Shown here: positions 17,527-25,159 of the stretch, in pieces
Layout of the letters: every line of letters begins with the position of its first letter
Position numbering within the stretch: the first letter of the stretch is position 1
From: Arthrobacter sp. TMP15
GTDB taxonomy: Bacteria > Actinomycetota > Actinomycetes > Actinomycetales > Micrococcaceae
Direction: 5' to 3'
Length of the DNA: 64,000 nt
Assembly (NCBI RefSeq): GCF_039529835.1
Contig: NZ_CP154262.1
Span: forward strand, 2,294,001-2,358,000
Notes under the pieces: model-generated
Told to the model about the DNA's origin: nothing
The model's input: only the letters and a program-made list of their open reading frames with translations
The model's database searches: none
Translations under genes and position numbers: made by a program

Positions 17527-17542
17527 GTTTCCGTGGCGTTAC
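17527..17542 (-). promoter_or_regulatory. Candidate GlnR site upstream of amtB
   Basis: On the minus strand the sequence reads GTAAC, six bases, GAAAC, an exact match to the actinobacterial GlnR half-site pattern gTnAC-n6-GaAAC. It lies about 110 bp upstream of amtB, a known GlnR target in Streptomyces. A second adjoining pair is not clear, so binding is inferred. Confidence 0.45.
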
Positions 17543-17633
17543 ATTTTCCGCCACAACGTTAAAACAGTGCACCGTCCGTGTTTCGGGTGTGTTTCGGTGC
17601 CGGCCAAAACGGGCGCTGTGTTAAAGGCCGCTT

Positions 17634-18827
17634 TTAAGTCAGTAGTGCATCCACAAATGTCTCTGCCTCGAAGGGCGCCAGGTCATCGGCGCCTTCACCT
17701 AGTCCCACCAGTTTCACGGGAACCCCGAGGGTCTTCTGGATGGCCACCACAATGCCACCCTTGGCAGTGCCGTCCAGCTTCGTCAGGACAATGCCGGTGA
17801 TATTCACGACTTCAGCAAAGACCTTCGCCTGGGTGAGCCCGTTCTGACCTGTCGTTGCATCCAGCACCAGCAGCACCTCATCAACGGTGGCTTGCTTCTC
17901 AATGACTCGTTTGACCTTGCCAAGCTCGTCCATCAGCCCAACCTTGTTTTGCAGGCGCCCGGCGGTGTCGATCATGACAACATCAACTTCTTGTTCGATC
18001 CCGGCCTTCACCGCTTCAAAGGCGACCGAAGCGGGGTCTGCCCCATCGACGTCGGACTTCACAGTGGGTACACCTACGCGGGCACCCCACGTTGCCAGCT
18101 GCTCTGCCGCAGCGGCGCGGAAGGTATCGGCAGCGCCCAGCAGCACGTCCTTATCCTGTGCAACTAACACGCGTGCGAGCTTGCCCACGGTGGTGGTTTT
18201 ACCCACACCATTGACGCCAACCACCATCAAAACAGCCGGACGGTCCTCGTGACGGGTAAGGTTCAGCGTCCGGTCCATGGTGGGATCCACCAGTTTGATC
18301 AGTTCCTCACGCAGCATGGATTGGACATGTTCGGGGCTGCGCACGCCCAAGACCTTGACGCGTTCACGCAGCGTATCCACCAGTTCCATGGTTGAATCGG
18401 TGCCGATATCTGCCAGCAGCAGCGTCTCCTCGACCTCATCCCACACATTTTCATCGATAGTGTCGCGCGAAAGCAGCGCCAACAAGCCTTTACCCAGGGC
18501 ATTGTTTGACTTCGATAGCCGTGCGCGCAGGCGTACCAGCCGTCCGTCAACGGGCAGAGGCGTTTCCAGCGACGGTGCAGTTGGTGTTTCCGGCTCAACT
18601 TCCGCGCTATCAATGTCCGACGGCGGAACTTGGCTTTCCGGGCGCTCCTGAACCAGGGTGCCGCCACCTTGGGCATCGGTGGCATCCAGCGGTGCTGGAT
18701 CATTGGCGTCGCGCGGGCCAACGTAGTTTTGGTTGCTTCGCCGGACCTTCAGAAAGACTGGAATGAGGGCGCCGATGACGGCGAGGCCAACAACAATGGA
18801 CACAATGATGGGGAGAAAATCGTTCAC
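17634..18827 (-). CDS. ftsY: Signal recognition particle receptor FtsY
   Basis: FtsY docks the Ffh-ribosome complex at the membrane by pairing its GTPase with that of Ffh. The 397-residue protein has an N-terminal membrane segment (IIVSIVVGLAVIGALIPVFL), an acidic/proline-rich linker to about residue 95, then the NG domain. Motifs are GVNGVGKTTTVGKLARVL, GAADTFRAAAAEQL, DTAGRLQNK and TKLDGTAKGG. The start is GTG at 18827. amtB follows on the same strand after about 215 bp, with its own likely promoter. Confidence 0.95.
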   Translation of the reverse strand: MNDFLPIIVSIVVGLAVIGALIPVFLKVRRSNQNYVGPRDANDPAPLDATDAQGGGTLVQERPESQVPPSDIDSAEVEPETPTAPSLETPLPVDGRLVRLRARLSKSNNALGKGLLALLSRDTIDENVWDEVEETLLLADIGTDSTMELVDTLRERVKVLGVRSPEHVQSMLREELIKLVDPTMDRTLNLTRHEDRPAVLMVVGVNGVGKTTTVGKLARVLVAQDKDVLLGAADTFRAAAAEQLATWGARVGVPTVKSDVDGADPASVAFEAVKAGIEQEVDVVMIDTAGRLQNKVGLMDELGKVKRVIEKQATVDEVLLVLDATTGQNGLTQAKVFAEVVNITGIVLTKLDGTAKGGIVVAIQKTLGVPVKLVGLGEGADDLAPFEAETFVDALLT

Positions 18828-18893
18828 TCTCCCAGTCTCTCACGGGGCCTGCCGGCATTGGCTCTCCTGCTGCGTGTGAGAAACTCTTCTTTG

Positions 18894-20120
18894 ATGCCAA
18901 TGACTAGTCCCCGTGCCAATAAGGTCTCTGACCCAACCAAAGTGAAGTTGCCTCGAGAGATCAAGGTGCTGGTTGCTGCCGCTTTCCTGATCGCCATTGG
19001 TTTTGGCATTGTGGCACCTGTTCTGCCCCAATTTGCGCAAAGTTTTGATGTCAGTGTGACCGCCGCAGCAGTGGTGGTCAGCGTCTTTGCCTTCACGAGA
19101 TTGCTCTTTGCCCCGCTCAGTGGATGGCTTGTGGAGCGGATGGGTGAGCGACGCACCTATATTTTGGGGATCCTGATTGTAGGAGCATCCTCCGCGGCCT
19201 GTGCCTTTGCCCAGAATTATTGGCAATTGTTGGTCTACCGCGGGCTTGGCGGTATTGGTTCAACCATGTTTACAGTGGCCGCTATGGGTCTTTTGATCCG
19301 GATGGCTCCACCCAAGGCGAGAGGTCGCATTTCTAGTTTGTACGCCGGTTCTTTCCTGTTGGGCAATATTGCCGGGCCTGCTGTGGGTGGGCTGTTGGCA
19401 GGGTTTGGAATGCAGTTGCCGTTCCTGGTTTACGCCGGGGCACTAGTGCTGGTGGCCATTCTTGTAGCCACCTTCCTTCCGGCTGCTCTTCCCATTCCGG
19501 TGCATGAGCGTGCTCAGGCTGCGCTGAAGAAACAGGTTCTGCCACTGCGTGATGCACTGGCAATTCCTGCCTACAGGGCGGTACTGACCTCCAGTTTCGC
19601 TAATGGCTGGTCCGCCTTCGGCATTCGAATGGCATTAGTTCCACTCTTTGCCACTGCGGCGTTGGGTGCCGGACCGGAAGTTGCCGGTATCTCTCTGGCC
19701 GTGTTTGCTATCGGCACCGGTGTTGCCCTCACGTTCTCCGGCAAGTTGGCTGATACTTGGGGCCGCAAGCCGATGATTTTATCTGGTTTGGTCGTCAACG
19801 GTATTGCCATGTGCGTGTTGGGGTTCACCGGGGAAGTTTTCTGGTTCTTTGTTATCTCAGCAATCGCCGGTTTGGGCAGTGGGCTCATGGGTCCGGCGCA
19901 GCAAGCTTCGGTGGGTGATGTCATTGGCAATGATCGGTCTGGCGGTAAGGTACTGGCCACGTTCCAGATGAGCTCGGATCTGGGCGCCATCATCGGACCC
20001 ATCGCAGCAGGCTTCCTGGTTGACCTCTTTTCCTACGGGGTGGCTTTCTCTATGGCGGGCGCCGTTGCATTGGTTAGCATCCTGTTCTGGCTGCGTGCAA
20101 AGGACACCCAGCAGCTGTAA
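18894..20120 (+). CDS. MFS transporter, drug/proton antiporter type
   Basis: This is a major facilitator protein of about 408 residues with twelve predicted membrane helices. The loop 2-3 motif A is GWLVERMGERR and its second-half counterpart is GKLADTWGRKP. The antiporter motif C region (AGSFLLGNIAGPAVGGLLAG) suggests an exporter. The start is ATG at 18894 or 18900; neither has a clear ribosome site, and further upstream sequence is the divergent ftsY start region. The substrate is not predictable. Confidence 0.82.
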   Translation: MPMTSPRANKVSDPTKVKLPREIKVLVAAAFLIAIGFGIVAPVLPQFAQSFDVSVTAAAVVVSVFAFTRLLFAPLSGWLVERMGERRTYILGILIVGASSAACAFAQNYWQLLVYRGLGGIGSTMFTVAAMGLLIRMAPPKARGRISSLYAGSFLLGNIAGPAVGGLLAGFGMQLPFLVYAGALVLVAILVATFLPAALPIPVHERAQAALKKQVLPLRDALAIPAYRAVLTSSFANGWSAFGIRMALVPLFATAALGAGPEVAGISLAVFAIGTGVALTFSGKLADTWGRKPMILSGLVVNGIAMCVLGFTGEVFWFFVISAIAGLGSGLMGPAQQASVGDVIGNDRSGGKVLATFQMSSDLGAIIGPIAAGFLVDLFSYGVAFSMAGAVALVSILFWLRAKDTQQL

Positions 20121-20121
20121 G

Positions 20122-20232
20122 CACCCCCGGCAAACGCTCGCTCACTTTACGTCGACTATGAGCAAACGCTCGCTCACCTAGTGAGCGAGCGTTCTCAAAA
20201 ACACGACGTAGAGTGAGCGAGCGTCGGGGGTG
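20122..20232. repeat. Nested palindrome built from ACGCTCGCTCAC units
   Basis: The outer arms 20134-20154 and 20204-20224 are 21-bp inverted copies with one mismatch, flanked by CACCCCCGG and CGGGGGTG. Inside lies a second palindrome, ACGCTCGCTCACCTAGTGAG and onward (20166-20192). The unit ACGCTCGCTCAC thus occurs four times in alternating orientation. It sits between the convergent MFS and smc genes and probably acts as a bidirectional terminator or REP/BIME-type element. Confidence 0.8.
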
Positions 20233-20238
20233 GGGCGG

Positions 20239-23200
20239 TTATTCGGGGCGGTTCATTCGCTGACTGATCACTGTTGATACTCCGTCGCCCCTCATCGACA
20301 CACCATAGAGCGCGTCGGCAATGTCCATGGTCCGCTTCTGGTGGGTGATGATGATCAGCTGACTGGATTCGCGCAGTTCCTCAAAAATGGTGAGCAGGCG
20401 CCCCAGGTTGGTGTCATCCAGGGCGGCTTCAACCTCATCCATGACGTAAAACGGCGATGGCCGAGCCTTGAAAATAGCCACCAGCAGCGCTACGGCAGTT
20501 AGTGAACGCTCGCCACCGGAAAGCAGCGAGAGTCGCTTAATTCGCTTGCCAGCGGGCCGGGCCTCAACCTCAATACCTGTTGTGAGCATGTCGGAGGGAT
20601 CGGTCAGGACCAGCCGTCCCTCACCGCCCGGGAAGAGCCGGCCAAAGACGCGCTCAAATTGCACGGCCGTGTCTGCGTAGGCGGCAGTGAAGACCTCCTC
20701 CACACGCTGATCCACCTCCTTGATGATGTCCATAAGGTCTCTGCGGCTGGCTTTGAGGTCCTCAAGCTGTGAAGACAAAAATTGGTGGCGTTCCTCTAGA
20801 GCCGCAAATTCCTCCAGCGCCAGCGGATTCACCTTCCCTAGGGCAGATAGATCGCGCTCGGCGCGTTTGAGCCGCTTTTCCTGCTCTTGGCGCACAAACT
20901 GGGTCCCTTCACGGAGTTCATCCCCTGCTTCATCAACCTCAATGCGCAACGCCGCCCACTTATCAGTGCCAACCCCCGGAGCCAACGGCACAAGAGTCTC
21001 GGGACCGTATTCCGTGATGAGATGGTCCACACTGAGTCCCAGCTCCTCAATGGACTTAAGTTCAAGAGTTTCAATACGCAACCGCTGTGACGTGCGCGCT
21101 ATTTCATCCTTGTGCACGGAATCGGTCAGCGTGGCCAGTTCCTTCTGCGCCTCAGCGGTGGCTGCCCGCACGGACATGAGCTCCACTTCACGGGTGGCCC
21201 GCTGCTGCTCTGCCTGATCGCGGACCTGCTCGGCCAGCTCGATTGACTCTTCCACGAACGCCAAAATATGTTGGGCAGCCAGTGCCACGGCCGCGGCTTT
21301 CTTTGACTGGAACAGCCTGCGGTTAGCCCGGCGAGCCGCCTGTTCCCGAGCCGAGCGTTCTGTTGCCGCTGCCCGTTCCAAGGCTGCCGCCCGAGTCCGC
21401 GCAGTATTCAGCGCTTCTTCGCCACTGCGCAAGGTAAGCCGCGTCTCCATCTCCACAGCACGAGCCGCAGCCGCCGCAGCAGCCAAGGTATCCCTTTCCT
21501 CCATGGAAGGTTCTACGCTGGCTGGAGCCTGTTGCGCTTGGGCCAACCGGGCAGCCATTTCCTTCAGCACCTGCTGCTCCCGGACCAGATTTTCCGCAGC
21601 CGCATTGAGCGCTTGTGCGTGCCTTTCGGACTCGCCCGCAGCCGATCGCAAGGTGGCCCCTAACGAACCAAGCCGCTCAGCAACAGCGGCAAGCCGCGCA
21701 TCAGATTCGTGCAGTGCAGCCAGCGCATCGCTCTGGACAACAGCCAAGTCACGGCGCTGTGACTGCAGCCCGGCCAACGCAAATCTGGCCTGTTCCCCGC
21801 GCGCTGTGGCGGCGCTAAGCTGCGTTTCGGTCTCATCAACTGCGGCCGCCAACTCAAGCAGCGAGGGCGCCGTGGCAGATCCACCCTTTGCATAGAAAGC
21901 CGTAATCACATCTCCCTGCGCCGTCACAGCCGTGAGCCCCGGATGGTGAGAAAGAACTTCCCGTGCCCCCGCCAAATCCGGGACCAGAACCACAGCTGCC
22001 AGCAAAGCATCCAGAGTCGCATCCAGCTCAGCTGGACCACTGACCTGTGCCCGGCCGACGACGGCTCCCTTCACTGCGTTGACCGCCTCTTTTGCTGCGG
22101 CCTGCTTCGTGAGGATCTCTGCCGCGGGACCCGTAGCGGTCCCGGCTGGACCGGCGGGAACTGCTGGACCGGCGGCAACCACCAAGGTGACCCGTCCGCC
22201 GTCGTGCGTTTTGACTAGTTCAAGGGCCTTCAGCGCTGACTCGGCATCATTGACAACCACGCCTTCGGCCGCCGCATCAAGGGCTGCCGCGATGGCGATT
22301 TCATGGCTGGGGACCACCCGAAGCAGCTCTGCCATGGAGGCCATAATGCCGGGTGGGCGGGTCTCCAACAGGTGCGCGCTGGCGTCCTTGCGCAACAGGC
22401 CCACGGCGAGGGCATCGCGGCGCGCGGTGAGGGAATCACGATCCCTTTGCGCTGCCAGCTGCTCCGTTATGACGGCCTCGATCTTCGCATCCAGTGCATC
22501 AACGGCGGCGGTGGCCACTTCATAGTCTTCGTCCAGGCGCTCCTCACCAGCTTCAACCCCGGCCACCTGAGACTCAAGGGCAGAAAATTCTTGCGCCGCC
22601 GCCTTGTGCCGATCAGCGCCAGCCGCCTTGCCCTGGTGCAGGCGGCCAATTTCAGCCTCGGCGGACTCAACTCGGGAACGAGCCGAAGAAACCTTTCCGG
22701 CCAACGTGGCCAGACCCTCGCGGCGGTCAGCTGTGGCACGCATTTGAGCCCGGACTCGCTGCTCCTCATCCCTCACGGCAGCCTCCGCGTCCTCCTTGAT
22801 TTCAACCGCCGTCTCTAACCCATAGCGGCGTTCTTCAAGGGTCAAATCCAGCTCGGCTTCCTCGGCACGCAGACGGGCGGCCTGCTCGGCAAGCCTGTCA
22901 GGATCCCGGCTGGGATCCGGCGCTGCATCCACGGCACCGAGGTGACGCCGACGTTCGGCAGCAAGCACCCCCAGTGCCTTGAACTGGTCACGTGTGGCAC
23001 ACAGCTGATACCAATTATCGCGCGCAGCGTTCAGCAACGGAGTGGCAGCGGCTGCTTGTTGTTCAAGATCCGCTTGCTTTTCACGACCACTGTGGAGAGT
23101 CTTTTCCACCAGTTCGCGACGGTTTTTCAGTGCCAGCTCTGCGGCTTCGTCACGTTCGACGGCGGTGCGCAGGCTCACAATGTCATCGGCCAGCAGGCGT

Positions 23201-23880
23201 GCCTTGGCGTCCCGGACGTCAAACTGCACACTTTGAGCCCGTCGGGCCACGGCTGCCTGCTTGCCCAGAGGGGTCAGCTGGCGGCGGATCTCCCCTGTCA
23301 GGTCGGTGAGTCTGGCAAGGTTTGCCGACATGGCTTCTAATTTGCGTAACGTTTTTTCTTTGCGACGGCGGTGTTTGAGAATGCCTGCGGCCTCTTCGAT
23401 GAAGCCTCGGCGATCCTCGGCGGTGGCATGCAGAACCTTATCTAGCTGCCCCTGCCCCACAATGACGTGCATCTCCTTGCCCAAGCCGGAATCCGAGAGA
23501 AGTTCTTGGATATCAAGGAGCCTGCATGAGCTCCCGTTGATGGCATATTCAGAACCTCCAGCTCTGAATAACGTACGGGAAATGGTGACTTCAGCGTAGT
23601 CAATAGGCAGCACGCCGTCGCTATTATCAATGGTGAGAGCAACATGTGCCCGCCCCAGCGGGGGACGTGCTGAGGTGCCGGCGAAGATGACGTCTTCCAT
23701 TTTGCCCCCGCGCAAGGTCTTGGCACCTTGCTCGCCCATGACCCAGGCCAGGGCGTCAACCACGTTGGACTTACCCGAACCATTGGGGCCCACAACAGCT
23801 GTGACACCTGGTTCAAAGTCAAAGGTGGTGGCCGAGGCGAAGGACTTGAACCCGCGCACGGAAAGACTCTTTAGATGCAA
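20239..23880 (-). CDS. smc: Chromosome segregation ATPase SMC
   Basis: SMC with ScpA/ScpB compacts and segregates chromosomes. The 1,213-residue protein has the full layout. It has an N-terminal Walker A (VVGPNGSGKSNVVDA), long coiled coils, a hinge around residues 490-640, a second coiled coil, and the C-terminal ABC signature LSGGERSLTAVALL followed by Walker B FYVMDEVEAALDD. The start is a TTG at 23880 with AGGAG upstream. The hinge region contains an Ala/Gly/Pro-rich stretch (VPAGPAGTATGPAAEI) not usual in the family. In actinobacteria smc normally lies between mutM and ftsY; here mutM is 11 kb away. Confidence 0.96.
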   Translation of the reverse strand: MHLKSLSVRGFKSFASATTFDFEPGVTAVVGPNGSGKSNVVDALAWVMGEQGAKTLRGGKMEDVIFAGTSARPPLGRAHVALTIDNSDGVLPIDYAEVTISRTLFRAGGSEYAINGSSCRLLDIQELLSDSGLGKEMHVIVGQGQLDKVLHATAEDRRGFIEEAAGILKHRRRKEKTLRKLEAMSANLARLTDLTGEIRRQLTPLGKQAAVARRAQSVQFDVRDAKARLLADDIVSLRTAVERDEAAELALKNRRELVEKTLHSGREKQADLEQQAAAATPLLNAARDNWYQLCATRDQFKALGVLAAERRRHLGAVDAAPDPSRDPDRLAEQAARLRAEEAELDLTLEERRYGLETAVEIKEDAEAAVRDEEQRVRAQMRATADRREGLATLAGKVSSARSRVESAEAEIGRLHQGKAAGADRHKAAAQEFSALESQVAGVEAGEERLDEDYEVATAAVDALDAKIEAVITEQLAAQRDRDSLTARRDALAVGLLRKDASAHLLETRPPGIMASMAELLRVVPSHEIAIAAALDAAAEGVVVNDAESALKALELVKTHDGGRVTLVVAAGPAVPAGPAGTATGPAAEILTKQAAAKEAVNAVKGAVVGRAQVSGPAELDATLDALLAAVVLVPDLAGAREVLSHHPGLTAVTAQGDVITAFYAKGGSATAPSLLELAAAVDETETQLSAATARGEQARFALAGLQSQRRDLAVVQSDALAALHESDARLAAVAERLGSLGATLRSAAGESERHAQALNAAAENLVREQQVLKEMAARLAQAQQAPASVEPSMEERDTLAAAAAAARAVEMETRLTLRSGEEALNTARTRAAALERAAATERSAREQAARRANRRLFQSKKAAAVALAAQHILAFVEESIELAEQVRDQAEQQRATREVELMSVRAATAEAQKELATLTDSVHKDEIARTSQRLRIETLELKSIEELGLSVDHLITEYGPETLVPLAPGVGTDKWAALRIEVDEAGDELREGTQFVRQEQEKRLKRAERDLSALGKVNPLALEEFAALEERHQFLSSQLEDLKASRRDLMDIIKEVDQRVEEVFTAAYADTAVQFERVFGRLFPGGEGRLVLTDPSDMLTTGIEVEARPAGKRIKRLSLLSGGERSLTAVALLVAIFKARPSPFYVMDEVEAALDDTNLGRLLTIFEELRESSQLIIITHQKRTMDIADALYGVSMRGDGVSTVISQRMNRPE

Positions 23881-24088
23881 ACTGTATTCTTCTCCTGCGC
23901 AGGCGGGCGTTTCACACCTGCCAATCTACCGTGAATTTCTGCTCGCCACCCGGGCGGCCAACGTGTGTATGCATTAAGGCGCATGTGCATGAACACCCCT
24001 CTAAGGTGCATAGTTAAGGGTGTGCCTTTATGTGTACGGGGGCCAGCCAATGCAGTTCCCGCACGTTTCGCAGCACAGTCATTGCTTT

Positions 24089-24110
24089 TTCGGTGCCATT
24101 TAGCACCGAA
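24089..24110. promoter_or_regulatory. Perfect dyad upstream of oleA, candidate operator
   Basis: TTCGGTGC, six bases, GCACCGAA: an 8-bp perfect dyad ending 23 bp before the oleA start codon. It could be an operator for the ole operon or a leader hairpin. The protein that would bind is unknown. Confidence 0.4.
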
Positions 24111-24133
24111 CATTACAAGAAAAAGGCTGGAAC

Positions 24134-25159
24134 TTGATCGGCAACGCTACGTTTCGTCACCACAACACCGCCTTGCTGGCTGTCTCAAGCATTGAGGCTC
24201 CAGTTGTAGTCAAGTCCAGCGACTTTGACGCTCGGCTTGCCCCGAGCTTGAAACGGTTGCGCCTCTCGAAGCGCCTGTTGGAGCGTGTGGCCGGTGTAGA
24301 AGAACGCCGCTGGTGGGCGCCCGGAACGGACTTTGATGACGCCGCTATTGAAGCTGGAGCCAAAGCCATGGCTGAAGCGGGCATTGAAGCCGGCCAGGTA
24401 GGGCTGTTGATCAACACCTCTGTCACCCGTCGCAATCTGGAACCCTCTGTGGCTGTAAAAATCCACAACGGTTTGGGGTTGCCCTCCTCTGCCATGAACT
24501 TTGATGTGGCAAACGCGTGTTTAGGGTTCGTTAACGGCATGACATTGGCCGCAAACATGATTGATTCAGGTCAAATCAAGTACGCACTGATTGTTGCTGG
24601 TGAGGATGCCCAAACCACTCAGGAAACAACTTTTGATCGTTTGAATGCTGAAACGTCCACCCGTGAGGACTACCTCAAAGAATTTGCCACCCTCACTCTG
24701 GGATCAGGAGCCGCTGCTGCGGTGATTGGGCCTGCGGATCTGCACCCGGGTGGCCACCGCATCCTTGGCGGGGTTTCCCGCGCCGGCACCCAGCACCACG
24801 AGCTTTGTGTTGGCGGCCCTGACGGAATGTTCACTGACACCAAGGGCCTGCTGGATAACGGTTTGGAGCTTGTTACTGACGCATGGGATGAAGCTCACAC
24901 GGACGGCTGGGATTGGCGTTCCATGGACAGGTACGTCACACACCAAGTGTCCAATTCCTACACCAATGCAATCATCAAGGCCGTGAACCTTGTCAAGGGC
25001 AAAGTTCCCATCACGTTCCCCAAATGGGGCAATGTGGGTCCGGCGTCATTGCCGATGACTTTGGCGCAGGAATCCCAAACTCTCTCCAGTGGTGATCGCG
25101 TGCTGTGCATGGGCGTGGGCTCCGGGCTTAATACCGCCATGATGGAAATTGCGTGGTAG
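24134..25159 (+). CDS. oleA: OleA, acyl-CoA head-to-head condensing enzyme
   Basis: OleA is a thiolase-superfamily enzyme that condenses two fatty acyl-CoAs to a beta-ketoacid, the first step to long-chain internal olefins. The 341-residue protein has the catalytic cysteine in FDVANACLGFVNG and a histidine in YVTHQVSNSYT. The asparagine position is in WGNVGPASLPMTLA. The start is TTG at 24134 with AAAGG upstream. oleBC begins inside its last codons, and oleD follows, giving a complete pathway in one operon. This set is known in Micrococcus and Arthrobacter relatives. Confidence 0.92.
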   Translation: MIGNATFRHHNTALLAVSSIEAPVVVKSSDFDARLAPSLKRLRLSKRLLERVAGVEERRWWAPGTDFDDAAIEAGAKAMAEAGIEAGQVGLLINTSVTRRNLEPSVAVKIHNGLGLPSSAMNFDVANACLGFVNGMTLAANMIDSGQIKYALIVAGEDAQTTQETTFDRLNAETSTREDYLKEFATLTLGSGAAAAVIGPADLHPGGHRILGGVSRAGTQHHELCVGGPDGMFTDTKGLLDNGLELVTDAWDEAHTDGWDWRSMDRYVTHQVSNSYTNAIIKAVNLVKGKVPITFPKWGNVGPASLPMTLAQESQTLSSGDRVLCMGVGSGLNTAMMEIAW

